55,297 nt of DNA from contig CADAUV010000005.1 of NCBI GenBank assembly GCA_902791235.1, forward strand, positions 1 to 55,297, written 5' to 3'. Both the position numbers and the translations under genes were made by a program. Under the pieces are notes generated by a model, which did no database searches, had not been told where the DNA came from, and was given only the letters and a program-made list of their open reading frames with translations. Below, one piece after another: positions 1 through 10,220 of the stretch; within the stretch, counting starts at the first letter, position 1; every line of letters starts with the position of its first letter. The DNA is from Oscillospiraceae bacterium. GTDB taxonomy: Bacteria; Bacillota; Clostridia; Oscillospirales; Acutalibacteraceae.

Positions 1-3000
1 TTTTCCCGAACCCTCAGGCTCATCGCCGCCGCTGAAGCCGCCGGGGAACATAACAATCTGTGCCTTCTCAATCTCCTCAACCATCTTATCAATAGTTTCG
101 TTGATTGCCTGTGAGGAAAGATTGTTTACAACGAGGATTGACGGCTCTGCTCCTGCCTTTTCAAAGGCTCTCGCAGTGTCGACCTCGCAGTTGGTACCGG
201 GGAAGGTAGGAATAAACACGCGCGGTCTTGCAACCTTATTCTTTGCAATAAATATCGAGCGTTCCTTTTCAAGCGGAACATCAAACGGCATTGAAGCCTT
301 CTTGCCCGAATCGGTTGCAAAGACTTTCTCAAGCTTGCCCGACCATGCGTCAATAAGCTCGTCAACGGTGTGTACGCAGCCGTCGAGGATAAATACGGCA
401 TTGTCGCTCGTCGTGCCGAGGAGGACGCCGTTTTCAAAGCTGTTCCCGTCGGCAAGCTCAACCACGAAGCTGCCTGCCTTTGCAGCAAAAAGAGTTTCCT
501 CGTCAAGACCCTGTGCAAAGGTAAAGCCCGTCTTGTTGCCGAAAGCCATTCTGCATACACACGCCGCTGCGCCGCCCTCTCTTACAACCGTCGCAGAGAG
601 GATACTGCCGTCGCGAACGCCCTCATAAACGCTCTCCATAAGAGCCATAGCCTTCTCGAAATCGGGGAGTCCGCTGTTTTTATCAACAGGTATCGGAAGA
701 AGCTTTACCGCCGTGCCCGTGCGCTTGAACTGCGCCGAAACCGTCTTTGACGCCTCGCTCATACCCACTGCAAAGGAAACGAGCGTCGGCGGTACATCAA
801 GCTCGTTAAACGAGCCGCTCATCGAGTCCTTACCGCCGATTGACGGACATTTATATCCAAGCTGCGCCATAAGTGCGCCAAGGAGCGCCGCAGTCGGCTT
901 GCCCCAGCGTGACGGCACATCGTTAAGTCTTTCAAAATATTCCTGGAAGGTAAGCCTTGCCTTGGACGGCTGACAGCCGACTGCCGCAAGCTTGGCAAGC
1001 GATTCAGTAACAGCAAAGGCTGCCGAATGGAACGGCGACCAGCTTGAAAGCTTAGGAATAAAGCCGTAAGCCATTACGGTTGCGGTGTCGGTTTCGCCTT
1101 TGAGAAGCGGAATCTTCGCTACCATTGCCTCCTCGGGCGTAAGCTGATATTTACCCGCATACGGCATAAGCACCGTACCTGCGCCGATTGAGGAGTCGAA
1201 GCGCTCAACAAGTCCCTTCTGTGAGCATACCTCAAGGCGTGTAAGATTCTTTACAAGAGCGTCGCCCTTGCTCATTCCCCTGAGCTCCTCAGGCACCTTT
1301 TCCGTATAATTTTCATTTTCGTCGGGCGCAGTTATCTCAGCCCTTGCATGACCCGTAACACCGTTTGTATTGAGGAAATCACGGCTTAAATCCACAATCT
1401 TATCGCCGCGCCATGTCATCTCAAGCCTGTTTTCATCCGTTACAACGGCAACGGGCGTAGCCTCAAGATTTTCCTGTCTTGCAAGCTCTGTAAACTTATC
1501 AACATCCGCGCTGTCAAGCACAACAGCCATTCTCTCCTGTGATTCGGAGATTGCAAGCTCCGTGCCGTCAAGGCCGTCATATTTCTTAGGCACTTTATCA
1601 AGGTCGATTTTAAGCCCGTCGGCAAGCTCGCCGATTGCGACGGATACGCCGCCTGCGCCGAAGTCGTTACAGCGCTTAATCATCTTAGCGACTTCAGAAT
1701 TTCTGAAAAGTCTCTGAAGCTTTCTCTCAGTGGGCGGATTACCCTTCTGCACCTCAGCGCCGCAGGTTTCAATCGAAGAGGAGTCGTGCGCCTTTGACGA
1801 GCCTGTTGCGCCGCCGCAGCCGTCGCGTCCCGTTCTTCCGCCGAGAAGGACGATTATATCTCCGTCCTGCGGAACCTCACGCTTGACATTCTCCTTTGGT
1901 GAAGCGCCGACAACGGCGCCGATTTCCATTCGTTTTGCAACATAGCCCTCGTCGTAAAGCTCAACAACCTGACCTGTTGCAAGACCTATCTGGTTACCGT
2001 AGCTCGAATAGCCTGCCGCCGCGCCCGTGGTTATTTTGCTCTGCGGAAGCTTGGCAGGAAGCGTCTTCTCAAAAGGCGTTGTCGGGTCGCCCGAGCCTGT
2101 TACGCGCATCGCCTGATACACATAAGCTCTGCCTGAAAGCGGGTCGCGGATTGCGCCGCCGAGACAGGTTGCCGCGCCGCCGAAGGGCTCAATCTCAGTC
2201 GGGTGATTGTGCGTTTCATTTTTAAACTGTACAAGCCACGGCTCTTTTTTACCGTCAATCTCCACCTCGACATTAATCGAGCAGGCGTTGATTTCCTCGC
2301 TCTCGTCCAGGTCGTCGACATAGCCGCGTTTTTTAAGCACCTTAGTGCCGATACAAGCCATATCCATAAGGCATACAAGCTTGTCCCTGTCGCCGTAAAC
2401 CTCGCGGCGAACATCAAAATATTTTTCAAGAGCCTCCTCAATTGCCTTTGAGTACCTGCCCTCATCTATCTTTATTTCATCAAGCTCAGTTGCAAAGGTG
2501 GTATGACGGCAGTGGTCAGACCAGTAGGTGTCGATAACCTTGAGCTCCGTCAGGCTCGGCTGTCTGCCCTCGTCATTTTTAAAATAATCCCTTACAAAGC
2601 ATAAATCCTCAACGCTCATCGCGAAGCCCATACCCGAGTGGTACTCGGCAATCTCCGCGTCGCTCATCTCAGTAAAGCCGTCAATACGGATAATATCCGA
2701 CGGCACCTCGCTTCTGAGCTCAAGCGAGTCGGGAAGCTCGAAGCTTGCAAGCCTTGATTCAACAGGGTTTATAATATAGGATTTAATCTTTTCAAACTCA
2801 TCGTCGGTGATATCGCCCTTAACGGCTATAACCTTTGCCGAAAGCACATCGGGGCGCTCTCCTGCTGTAAGAAGCTGAATACACTGAGCAGCGGAATCAG
2901 CCCTCTGGTCATACTGACCCGGGAGATATTCGGTTGCGAAATACCTGTAATCCTCAGGAATTTCAAGCTCGTAATAAACATTATCGAGGTTCGGCTCGGA

Positions 3001-3186
3001 AAGAATTGTCCTCACCGCCTGTGAGAATTCCTCCTCGCTTACGCCCTGAAGGTCGTAACGGTTGATGATTCTCAAATCCTCAAGCGCCGTTATGCCGACA
3101 TTGTCGCGAAGGTCAGCAAGAGTCTGACCCGCTTCTATGTCGTTGCCCTTTTTCTTTTCAACGAAAACACGGTATACCTTTGCCAT
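1..3186 (-). CDS. purL: Phosphoribosylformylglycinamidine synthase, single-chain (3' end cut by window)
   Basis: Reading the minus strand from 3186 gives MAKVYRVFVEKK and then an open frame to the window edge (about 1060 codons). It makes FGAM from FGAR, ATP and glutamine in de novo purine synthesis. Visible family features are the ETHNHPTEIEPF block, the GRTGRDGCGG and CNDFGAGG glycine-rich ATP-binding segments, and the start of a C-terminal glutamine amidotransferase domain (FPGTNCEVDTARAFEKAG, then GGFSGGDEPEGSGK). The catalytic Cys of that domain lies beyond base 1. The fused amidotransferase shows this is the long single-chain form, not the split PurL/PurQ/PurS type. The start is fixed by GAAAGGAG just upstream. 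guaA and purA lie about 20 kb away on the same strand. Confidence 0.97.
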   Translation of the reverse strand, partial: MAKVYRVFVEKKKGNDIEAGQTLADLRDNVGITALEDLRIINRYDLQGVSEEEFSQAVRTILSEPNLDNVYYELEIPEDYRYFATEYLPGQYDQRADSAAQCIQLLTAGERPDVLSAKVIAVKGDITDDEFEKIKSYIINPVESRLASFELPDSLELRSEVPSDIIRIDGFTEMSDAEIAEYHSGMGFAMSVEDLCFVRDYFKNDEGRQPSLTELKVIDTYWSDHCRHTTFATELDEIKIDEGRYSKAIEEALEKYFDVRREVYGDRDKLVCLMDMACIGTKVLKKRGYVDDLDESEEINACSINVEVEIDGKKEPWLVQFKNETHNHPTEIEPFGGAATCLGGAIRDPLSGRAYVYQAMRVTGSGDPTTPFEKTLPAKLPQSKITTGAAAGYSSYGNQIGLATGQVVELYDEGYVAKRMEIGAVVGASPKENVKREVPQDGDIIVLLGGRTGRDGCGGATGSSKAHDSSSIETCGAEVQKGNPPTERKLQRLFRNSEVAKMIKRCNDFGAGGVSVAIGELADGLKIDLDKVPKKYDGLDGTELAISESQERMAVVLDSADVDKFTELARQENLEATPVAVVTDENRLEMTWRGDKIVDLSRDFLNTNGVTGHARAEITAPDENENYTEKVPEELRGMSKGDALVKNLTRLEVCSQKGLVERFDSSIGAGTVLMPYAGKYQLTPEEAMVAKIPLLKGETDTATVMAYGFIPKLSSWSPFHSAAFAVTESLAKLAAVGCQPSKARLTFQEYFERLNDVPSRWGKPTAALLGALMAQLGYKCPSIGGKDSMSGSFNELDVPPTLVSFAVGMSEASKTVSAQFKRTGTAVKLLPIPVDKNSGLPDFEKAMALMESVYEGVRDGSILSATVVREGGAAACVCRMAFGNKTGFTFAQGLDEETLFAAKAGSFVVELADGNSFENGVLLGTTSDNAVFILDGCVHTVDELIDAWSGKLEKVFATDSGKKASMPFDVPLEKERSIFIAKNKVARPRVFIPTFPGTNCEVDTARAFEKAGAEPSILVVNNLSSQAINETIDKMVEEIEKAQIVMFPGGFSGGDEPEGSGK

Positions 3187-3394
3187 TTAATTACTCCTTT
3201 CGGTGAAAAAGCTTTGATGAAAACATATAATAAAATTATTATTTAATATAATAGCATACTTTGTTATAAATTGATATATCTTTTTTGTAAAAAATTAATC
3301 CGCAATTTAATTATTTATTCACACAAAACACTAACACACTTTCAAAAAGTATGATATAATAAAATTAACGAAAACAAGAAAGGCTCAGGCTTTT

Positions 3395-4129
3395 ATGGAA
3401 TATACGGATAACGAGGGATATGATGTCGATTTTATGAACCTTGTCGTTGACAAGGCGGACGACCTCAAGGTCATAGATTGCGACAGGCATTTTACTGAAT
3501 TTGCAGGAGTACATATATCAAAAATTCATCAGGGCAAGCTCGATTTAATGGAGCTTATCCTTCCTGTTTACAGGGAAACCGTGTTCAAAACGCTGTGCAA
3601 AAAGGATTCGCCCTTCGTATACTTCGACGCTGAATTCATAGACAAAAACGGCGACAGCGTATACATCCACTGCACGGGTCAGAACTACGAACGCTCAACT
3701 CTTTGCAGGCTCACCCTTGCCGACATCTCACGCTCAAAGCGGAGAGCGGAGGCTGTGAAGGAGCATGCGCTCAGGCTTGATACTCTTATTGATATGCTTG
3801 ACGGCGGCGTATGCGTGTTCAAGGTCGACGACGATATGCACATTGATATAACCTATATCAATGACTACGGCTGCAGGATTTTCGGCACGACTAAATCCGC
3901 AATGGAGCTTGGTAAGTACAGGCTCGAACAGCTTATCCACAGGGACGACAGAAGCGCCGTTTATCAGGCGATAGGCAAGAGCCTTGCAACGGGCGACAAG
4001 CTTGAAATCACCTTCAAGATAAAATCAAGGGGGAATATTCAGCGGCGCTGTATGCTGCGCGGAGGTATTCTCAGATACGAGGACGAGCATCCCATTTTCC
4101 ACGCCGTGCTGACGGATATAACAAAATAG
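3395..4129 (+). CDS. Double PAS-domain protein without output domain
   Basis: A 244-residue soluble protein. Two PAS-like sensory modules can be read: residues about 10-110, ending in the typical LTLADISRSKRRAE linker, and residues about 125-244, ending in AVLTDITK. No kinase, GGDEF, HTH or other effector domain follows. It probably senses a ligand and works by protein contact, or is a remnant of a longer sensor. AAAGG precedes the ATG and a TATAAT lies at 3355-3360. It is monocistronic and convergent with the M18 peptidase gene, which shares its terminator. The signal recognised cannot be told from sequence. Confidence 0.75.
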   Translation: MEYTDNEGYDVDFMNLVVDKADDLKVIDCDRHFTEFAGVHISKIHQGKLDLMELILPVYRETVFKTLCKKDSPFVYFDAEFIDKNGDSVYIHCTGQNYERSTLCRLTLADISRSKRRAEAVKEHALRLDTLIDMLDGGVCVFKVDDDMHIDITYINDYGCRIFGTTKSAMELGKYRLEQLIHRDDRSAVYQAIGKSLATGDKLEITFKIKSRGNIQRRCMLRGGILRYEDEHPIFHAVLTDITK

Positions 4130-4137
4130 ACTGACAT

Positions 4138-4175
4138 AAAAAAGGTATCGCACCAAAAGGTGCGATACCTTTTTT
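4138..4175. terminator. Bidirectional rho-independent terminator
   Basis: Perfect 11-bp stem GGTATCGCACC (4144-4154) / GGTGCGATACC (4159-4169) with an AAAA loop, six A on the left and six T on the right. It can therefore stop both the PAS gene (+) and the peptidase operon (-). Confidence 0.93.
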
Positions 4176-4176
4176 G

Positions 4177-5583
4177 TTATTTTTCAAAGAATACTTTAAA
4201 TGCTTTATACGCCATATAGGTGTCAATTTTGGAAACAATCTCATACGGTGAGTGCATTGAAAGCACGGGCACGCCCACATCAATAACCTCAACATCAAGA
4301 TTAGCGATATACATAGCGACAGTGCCGCCGCCACCGCCGTCAACCTTGCCGAGCTCGCCGCTCTGCCAGAGCACGCCGTTTGACTCAAGAAGATTTCTCA
4401 CAAAGCTTACATACTCAGCTGAAGCGTCGCTTGTGCCGCCCTTGCCTCTTGCGCCCGTGAATTTCGTAACGCAAACGCCCTTGTTAATAAACGAAGCGTT
4501 TGACGCCTCAAAAGCCGAGGACCATGTCGGGTCGTAAGCCGCGTTAACATCGGCTGAAAGGCATTTTGAATTTGAAAGCACATCCCTGCCCTCAAGTCCT
4601 TCAAGCCTTGCAAGGTCCTCGATAAAGTACTTGAGATAACTTGAATTAAGACCCGTGTTACCGTCGGAGCCCGTTTCCTCCTTGTCAGTGAGTACTGCTA
4701 CCGCCGTATACTCGGGCGTTTCGTCAATATCAAGAATAGCCTGAAGCGCAGGATATGAACAAACCCTGTCGTCATGGCCGTATCCGCCGATAAGACTTCT
4801 GTCAAAGCCGAGGTCGTCAACCGTGAATGCCGGCACAAGCTCAAGCTCTGCAGACAGGAAATCCCTCTCGACAATACCGTACTTTTCATAGAGGATATTA
4901 AGGAGGTTGAGCTTTATTCTCTCGCTCTCCTTGTCGTCCTTGAAGGGTCTTGAGCCGATTACAATATTAAGCTCCTCGCCCTTTACAATCTCATTCGCCT
5001 TCCTTGCCATCTGCTCAGCGCCGAGGTGCGGAAGAATGTCGGTTATACAGAACTTCGGGTCGTCGGGGTCCTCGCCGACCCTTACATCAACATATGTGCC
5101 GTCGTTCTTGCAGATTCTGCCGTGAAGCGAAAGCGGAATTGCAGTCCACTGATACTTCTTGATACCGCCGTAATAATGAGTCTTGAAGAAGCCTAAATTG
5201 CCGTCCTCGTAAACGGGGCACTGCTTGAGGTCGAGCCTCGGAGAGTCAATATGCGAAGCGGTAAGCCTTACGCCTTCGCCTACACTTTTCCTGCCTTTTA
5301 CGCAGAGTATGATTGACTTGCCCCTGTTGTAATAATAAACCCTGTCGCCGGGCTGCAGCGGAGCGCCGAACTTATCAAACTCGGCAAAGCCGTTTGCCTG
5401 AGCAAGCTCAAGCGCCGAGCGGGCAAACTCCCTCTCCGTCTTATTCTCATAGAGAAATTCCTTGTAGCCTTCGCAGAATTCGTCGCACCTTTCAAGCTCC
5501 TCCTCGCTCATAAAGTCAACGCCGTTTTCCTTTTTGTTAAAGAGTAAATCCTTTAACATCTGAGCCTCAGTTTTTTCACTCAT
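4177..5583 (-). CDS. M18 family aminopeptidase
   Basis: A 468-residue cytosolic dinuclear-zinc aminopeptidase that removes N-terminal (often acidic) residues from peptides. Typical M18 blocks are present: TASHIDSPRLD (His111), GYGHDDRVCSY (Asp271/272), LTDKEETGSDG (Glu302/303), SADVNAAYDP and, near the C-terminus, VLSMHSPYEIVSKID. The length fits the family. It is the last gene of the DUF951-murI-prfA-tsaC::coaE run. Its ATG overlaps the stop codon of the fusion gene (ATGA), so translational coupling is likely. Confidence 0.95.
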   Translation of the reverse strand: MSEKTEAQMLKDLLFNKKENGVDFMSEEELERCDEFCEGYKEFLYENKTEREFARSALELAQANGFAEFDKFGAPLQPGDRVYYYNRGKSIILCVKGRKSVGEGVRLTASHIDSPRLDLKQCPVYEDGNLGFFKTHYYGGIKKYQWTAIPLSLHGRICKNDGTYVDVRVGEDPDDPKFCITDILPHLGAEQMARKANEIVKGEELNIVIGSRPFKDDKESERIKLNLLNILYEKYGIVERDFLSAELELVPAFTVDDLGFDRSLIGGYGHDDRVCSYPALQAILDIDETPEYTAVAVLTDKEETGSDGNTGLNSSYLKYFIEDLARLEGLEGRDVLSNSKCLSADVNAAYDPTWSSAFEASNASFINKGVCVTKFTGARGKGGTSDASAEYVSFVRNLLESNGVLWQSGELGKVDGGGGGTVAMYIANLDVEVIDVGVPVLSMHSPYEIVSKIDTYMAYKAFKVFFEK

Positions 5584-7148
5584 AATATTTCCTCCGTTAT
5601 ATTTTCTATTTGCTTATCTATATCCCTGCCGTCATTTATGATGACAAAATCGCTGTGCGCCCTGAAAAACTCCTCACTGTGCTGAGCCGACATACGCTGC
5701 TTCGCCTGCTCGCAGCTTATTCCGTCACGCTCGGTAATGCGTTTAAGCCTAATTTCCTGCGGCGCAATTACGGATATAATCTTGTAGCATTTATCCTGCA
5801 TTTTCGCCTCGAAAAGCTGCGGTGCGTCAAGCACGCAAAGTCCCTTCGCGTCAGCCTCGCAGGCACTTACGACAAAGGGGTGAACAATACTGTTCAATCT
5901 GTCCGTACTCTCTCTGTCTGCGAATGCGGCATCGGCAAGCGCCCTACGGTCAATCCTGCCGTTTTCAATAATATTATCGCCAAACTCCGCCCTTAATATT
6001 TCACGAAGCCCTGTATTATTTTCATAAAGCTCCCTGACATACTTATCGCAGTCAAGAATTTTAAAGCCCTGTTTTTCAAGCCTTTCGCAAACATAGCTCT
6101 TGCCTGCTCCCGTCTGACCCGTAAGACCGATGGTGAAGGGCTTTTTAAGGTCAATGACCTGAAATGCAGCGGCGCGTATCAGCCTGTTATATACCGCCAT
6201 TCCCACGCCTGTTTTCGACGGAATACGCGCATACACCTTCGTAGCGCCCATTTCGTCAAGCTTCCTCAGCGCGTCAAAAAGCTCTCTCGCCTGTGATAAA
6301 TCGTCCCTTTCTCTGCCGAAGCATACCTTCGGACAATTCACATTATCTCCCTCAAAGCAAAGCGCAAACGCCTTCTTTCTCGAGTTTACAAACGCCTCGT
6401 AGTCCTCCTTGTCGGCATTGACAATAACGACTCTTGCGCGCGGCGAATAGTGCTTATATTTCATACCGGGCGACTGGGCTTTTTCGTTTTCAGCCATACC
6501 CTCGGTAACGGCTTGGGCAACCTCAACCTCGCCGATTACGCTTTCAAGCATTTCTTTTGTTACAGCGCCCGGACGGAGTATCACGGGCTTGTCGCCTGCA
6601 AGGGTGATAACCGTTGATTCAACGCCGAACTCGCAGTCCCCGCCGTCAACAATTGCGTCCACCTTGCCATTCATATCGTCAATAACATATTTTGCCTTTG
6701 TCGGCGAAGGCAGTCCCGAGGTGTTGGCGCTCGGCGCGGCAACAGGACAGCCTGCCGCCTCGATAACCGCCCTTGCTGTTTCATTCTCGGGCATACGCAC
6801 CGCAACGGTATCAAGACCGCCGCTGACAGTGTTATTTATTCTTTCACTCTTTTTTAAAATTATCGTGAGCGGACCGGGAAAAAATGCATCGATAAGCGCC
6901 TGCGCCTTGTCGTTTATACTCTCGACAAGCGGCGCAAAATCCTCCTTACGCGCGATATGCACAATAAGCGGATTATCGCTCGGTCTGCCCTTGGCTTCGT
7001 AAATTCTCCTGACCGCATTTTCATCAAGCGCATTTGCGCCGAGACCGTACACCGTCTCCGTCGGGAAGGCGACAAGACCGCCCTCACGGATAATCCTGCC
7101 CGCAAGCTTTAAATCAGCCTGTGAGGCAGTTAAAATTTTTGTGTCCAT
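5580..7148 (-). CDS. Fusion of threonylcarbamoyl-AMP synthase (TsaC/Sua5) and dephospho-CoA kinase (CoaE)
   Basis: A 522-residue two-enzyme protein. Residues 1-about 205 are a YrdC/TsaC domain (GGLVAFPTETVYGLGANA, KGRPSDNPLIVH, APSANTSG), which makes threonylcarbamoyl-AMP for the tRNA t6A modification. Residues about 225-330 are the Sua5-type C-terminal extension (SPGMKYKHYSPRA at 227-239). From about 338 a dephospho-CoA kinase follows: P-loop GLTGQTGAGKS, then DCDKYVRELY, and VLDAPQLFEA in the lid/CoA region; it phosphorylates dephospho-CoA in the last CoA step. The frame is continuous through the junction, so this is a real fusion and not an assembly join. It sits 6 bp after prfA; prmC, often found between prfA and sua5, is absent here. 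Confidence 0.93.
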   Translation of the reverse strand: MDTKILTASQADLKLAGRIIREGGLVAFPTETVYGLGANALDENAVRRIYEAKGRPSDNPLIVHIARKEDFAPLVESINDKAQALIDAFFPGPLTIILKKSERINNTVSGGLDTVAVRMPENETARAVIEAAGCPVAAPSANTSGLPSPTKAKYVIDDMNGKVDAIVDGGDCEFGVESTVITLAGDKPVILRPGAVTKEMLESVIGEVEVAQAVTEGMAENEKAQSPGMKYKHYSPRARVVIVNADKEDYEAFVNSRKKAFALCFEGDNVNCPKVCFGRERDDLSQARELFDALRKLDEMGATKVYARIPSKTGVGMAVYNRLIRAAAFQVIDLKKPFTIGLTGQTGAGKSYVCERLEKQGFKILDCDKYVRELYENNTGLREILRAEFGDNIIENGRIDRRALADAAFADRESTDRLNSIVHPFVVSACEADAKGLCVLDAPQLFEAKMQDKCYKIISVIAPQEIRLKRITERDGISCEQAKQRMSAQHSEEFFRAHSDFVIINDGRDIDKQIENITEEIL

Positions 7149-7154
7149 AATATC

Positions 7155-8231
7155 TTAGTCTGTACCCTCAGCCTTTAATTTTTCAGCAGTATCAGCAGTA
7201 ATTAGCGCGTCAATCATCTCGTCAAGGTCGCCGTTCAAAAACTGCTCAAGCTTATAAAGAGTAAGCCCGATTCTGTGGTCGGTAACCCTTCCCTGAGGGT
7301 AGTTGTAGGTGCGGATTCTCTCGCTCCTGTCGCCTGTGCCGACCTGTGATTTACGCTCGCCTGCAATCTCCGCGTCGTGCTTTGCCTTCTCTGCGTCATA
7401 AAGTCTTGCGCGAAGCACCTTCATAGCCTTTTCCTTATTCTTGTGCTGACTTCTCTCATCCTGACATTCAACAACAGTGCCTGTCGGCAGATGCGTAATT
7501 CTTATAGCGGACGAGGTTTTGTTGATATGCTGACCGCCTGCGCCGCTTGAGCGGAAGGTGTCAATCTGCAAATCCTTTTCATTTATCTCAAAGTCGATTT
7601 CCTCAGCCTCGGGAAGCACGGCAACCGTCGTGGTGGAGGTGTGAATCCTGCCCTGACTTTCAGTCTCGGGCACACGCTGTACACGGTGAACGCCCGATTC
7701 AAACTTGAATCTCGAATACGCTCCGTCGCCTTCAACCGAAAAGCTTATCTCCTTAAAGCCGCCAAGTCCCGTTTCATTTGCGCCCAACACCTCGAGCTTG
7801 AAGCCCTTAGCCTCGGCGTACATAGAGTACATACGGTACAGCACGCCTGCGAAAAGCGCGCTCTCCTCGCCGCCTGCGCCGCCGCGGATTTCGACAATAA
7901 CATTCTTGTCGTCATTCGGGTCCCTCGGCAGAAGAAGCACTTTAAGCTCCTCCTCGAATTTTTCCATATCGTCGCGGCTCTGCTCGAATTCATCACGCAC
8001 CATCTGCGCAAAATCGGCGTCCATACCGCCCTCGTCAAGCATTGCCTTCGACTCCTCATAGGTTTCCTGAGCTTTCTTATACTCCCTGAATTTTTCAACA
8101 ACGGGCGTAAGATGCTTAAGCTCCTTCATAAGCCTGGTATACTGCTCCATATCCGAAACCACATCGGGTCTGCAGACAAGCTCGTTCACCTCTTCAAATC
8201 TTTTCTCAACCTCGTTAAGTTTATCTATCAT
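7155..8231 (-). CDS. prfA: Peptide chain release factor 1
   Basis: A 358-residue class I release factor that reads UAA and UAG and triggers peptidyl-tRNA hydrolysis. The catalytic GGQ is at residues 232-234 ([14 protein letters not shown]). The stop-codon-reading PxT motif is PET at 188-190 ([11 protein letters not shown]), which distinguishes RF1 from RF2. Length and domain order are standard. Its ATG overlaps the end of murI by 4 bp. Confidence 0.98.
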   Translation of the reverse strand: MIDKLNEVEKRFEEVNELVCRPDVVSDMEQYTRLMKELKHLTPVVEKFREYKKAQETYEESKAMLDEGGMDADFAQMVRDEFEQSRDDMEKFEEELKVLLLPRDPNDDKNVIVEIRGGAGGEESALFAGVLYRMYSMYAEAKGFKLEVLGANETGLGGFKEISFSVEGDGAYSRFKFESGVHRVQRVPETESQGRIHTSTTTVAVLPEAEEIDFEINEKDLQIDTFRSSGAGGQHINKTSSAIRITHLPTGTVVECQDERSQHKNKEKAMKVLRARLYDAEKAKHDAEIAGERKSQVGTGDRSERIRTYNYPQGRVTDHRIGLTLYKLEQFLNGDLDEMIDALITADTAEKLKAEGTD

Positions 8232-9007
8232 AAAGTTTCCTCATTCAGAATACTGAAAAACCTTTCTTCCTTCTGCTTTTTCATCTCTTTGTCGGGGGAT
8301 GAGTCGATAAATATAATTTCGCCCTGCTTTCCGCCGTCGTTCAAAAGCTCCTTCTCGGTAAGTATATCCCTCAGCCTTTTGCTGATTCCGAGAGAGCCGT
8401 CAAAGAAATTCACATCCCCTAAAACCTCGCGCATATCCGCCTTTGCAATAGGGTAATGCGTACAGCCAAGCACAACATTCTGCACCCTTCCTCTGTATTT
8501 TCCGAGGGTGTCTTCAAGATATTTTTTAAGCTCCTCCGCCCTGTCCTGCTCAATCAAATCCGCAAGACCCACGCAGGCAAGAAGCGCCGTATTGTGATTG
8601 TAGTATCTGTAATACAGCCTGCGGAATTTTTCGCTGTTGACAGTACCCCTCGTAGCAAGCACAAGCGTAAAGCCCTCGGGGTTTAAATCGTGTACCATTT
8701 TATATGCAGGCTCAATTGCAAAAACAGGTGTGTCCTTATACTTTTTCCTCAGCGCGTCGGCAGCCTTCGCCGAGGCGGTGTTGCAGGCGAGAACAAGCGC
8801 CTTGCAGCCCCTTACATCAATCAGCAGATGAGCGATTTCAAAGCATCGGCTTATGATTTCCTCATCGCTCTTATCGCCGTACGGATTGTTCACGGAGTCC
8901 GAAAAGAAGATGTAATCCTCGTTTGGCAGAAGTCTCTGCGCCTCTCTCATAACGGTTACTCCGCCGATTCCCGAATCGAGAACGCCGACAGGTCTTGAGC
9001 TACTCAT
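8228..9007 (-). CDS. murI: Glutamate racemase
   Basis: A 259-residue enzyme converting L- to D-glutamate for peptidoglycan. The two catalytic cysteines sit in VLACNTASA (Cys75) and VLGCTHYP (Cys182). The N-terminal GVLDSGIGG with Asp11/Ser12 is the usual acid/base partner motif. It overlaps DUF951 upstream by 8 bp and prfA downstream by 4 bp, so the operon is very tightly packed. Confidence 0.97.
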   Translation of the reverse strand: MSSSRPVGVLDSGIGGVTVMREAQRLLPNEDYIFFSDSVNNPYGDKSDEEIISRCFEIAHLLIDVRGCKALVLACNTASAKAADALRKKYKDTPVFAIEPAYKMVHDLNPEGFTLVLATRGTVNSEKFRRLYYRYYNHNTALLACVGLADLIEQDRAEELKKYLEDTLGKYRGRVQNVVLGCTHYPIAKADMREVLGDVNFFDGSLGISKRLRDILTEKELLNDGGKQGEIIFIDSSPDKEMKKQKEERFFSILNEETL

Positions 9008-9185
9008 CCTTGCTTTTTACCGCCTTTATACTTTTTTGCGCCTTTATTCTTGGTATCATAACCTCGTGGTTACAGCCGCAGCAGCGAAGCTTGTAATCAA
9101 CGCCGAGCCTTGTCAGCTCAAACTCCTTTGAGCCGCAGGGATGCGCCTTTTTCATAACGAGGATATCGCCGAGCTTTAAGTCCAT
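9000..9185 (-). CDS. DUF951 family small protein
   Basis: A 61-residue protein. MKKAHPCGSKEFELTRLGVD followed by a CCGC cluster matches DUF951. Cys17, Cys35, Cys36 and Cys38 could form a small zinc site, and the fold is expected to be a compact beta barrel. The biochemical role is unknown. It is the first gene of the murI-prfA operon. GGTGATATT precedes the ATG. Confidence 0.9.
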   Translation of the reverse strand: MDLKLGDILVMKKAHPCGSKEFELTRLGVDYKLRCCGCNHEVMIPRIKAQKSIKAVKSKDE

Positions 9186-9215
9186 AATATCACCTGTTAT
9201 ATTATAATCTTATTT

Positions 9216-9244
9216 ATTATATCACTATGAGGTAAATATTTCAA
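9216..9244 (-). promoter_or_regulatory. Sigma-A type promoter of the DUF951-murI-prfA operon
   Basis: On the minus strand TTGAAA (9244-9239), a 17-bp spacer and TATAAT (9221-9216), about 30 bp upstream of the DUF951 start. Confidence 0.8.
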
Positions 9245-9306
9245 CGAGTAATTATCACCCCCTTTCACTCATAAAATTAATTAGTACGATGAAAGAGTGT
9301 GATAAT

Positions 9307-10218
9307 ATGACTTATTACCCCGAGGGGAAATGCAGACTTTTAAACCGCAGATTCGAGGCATTGAGCGAGGCAAGGGAGGCAATGCGCCGCGGCGATATAC
9401 TCGAAGGAAGAGTAATCCTCTGCGACGGCGAGCACAATCTCCACATCGACCTCGGAGCAGTGCGCGGAATCATTCCGCGCTGTGAGGGCGCAGTCGGAAT
9501 CGAGGAGGGCGAGCAAAAGGATATCGCGCTGATATCAAGGGTCAATAAAAGCGTATGCTTTAAGATAACTGAAATTGCCGAAAACGATGTCGGCAGACCG
9601 ACAGCCTTTCTTTCAAGAAAAGCCGTTCAGGAGGAGTGCATTAAAAACTACCTCGATAAGCTTAAAATCGGCGATGTGATTGACGCGTCCGTTACCCACC
9701 TTGACCCCTTCGGCGCCTTCATTGATGTCGGCGCAGGAATTAACGCCCTTATTCCGATTGATATGCTGTGTGTTTCAAGAATAAACCATCCGCGCGAGCG
9801 CCTGACCGAAGGACAGAAAATACATACCGTGCTGAAAAACCGCGAGGCAGGAAAGCTCACCTTCTCTCTTAAGGAGCTTCTCGGCACATGGGAGGAAAAC
9901 GCGGCGCTCTTCTCCCAGGGGGAAACCGTTACGGGCGTGGTGAGAAGCATTGAAAGCTACGGGATTTTTGTTGAGCTTATGCCCAACCTCGCAGGGCTCG
10001 CCGAGCTTCAGGACGGCATAAGCGTGGGTCAGGAGGTAAGCGTCTATATAAAGGCAATCATACCCGAAAAAATGAAGGTAAAGCTCGTGATAGTCGAGCG
10101 CTTCGACCTCGAGGCAGAGCCGACGCCGCTTAACTGCTTCACCGACGAAAAGCATATTGACATCTGGCGCTATTCTCCCTCGGCTTCACCTAAACAGATA
10201 TCAACAGTGTTCGGATAA
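9307..10218 (+). CDS. S1-domain RNA-binding protein (RpsA-like)
   Basis: About 303 residues with three consecutive OB-fold S1 motifs: residues about 20-85 (GDILEGRVILC...IDLGAVRGIIP), about 100-175 (IGDVIDASVTHLDPFGAFID) and about 185-260 (GETVTGVVRSIESYGIFVEL). Such proteins bind mRNA or ribosomes; many Clostridia carry this short S1-like form. An in-frame ATG at 9289 lacks a ribosome site, whereas GAAAGAG sits 8-10 nt before the ATG at 9307, so the second start is chosen. Single gene ending in a strong terminator. Confidence 0.85.
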   Translation: MTYYPEGKCRLLNRRFEALSEAREAMRRGDILEGRVILCDGEHNLHIDLGAVRGIIPRCEGAVGIEEGEQKDIALISRVNKSVCFKITEIAENDVGRPTAFLSRKAVQEECIKNYLDKLKIGDVIDASVTHLDPFGAFIDVGAGINALIPIDMLCVSRINHPRERLTEGQKIHTVLKNREAGKLTFSLKELLGTWEENAALFSQGETVTGVVRSIESYGIFVELMPNLAGLAELQDGISVGQEVSVYIKAIIPEKMKVKLVIVERFDLEAEPTPLNCFTDEKHIDIWRYSPSASPKQISTVFG

Positions 10219-10220
10219 TA

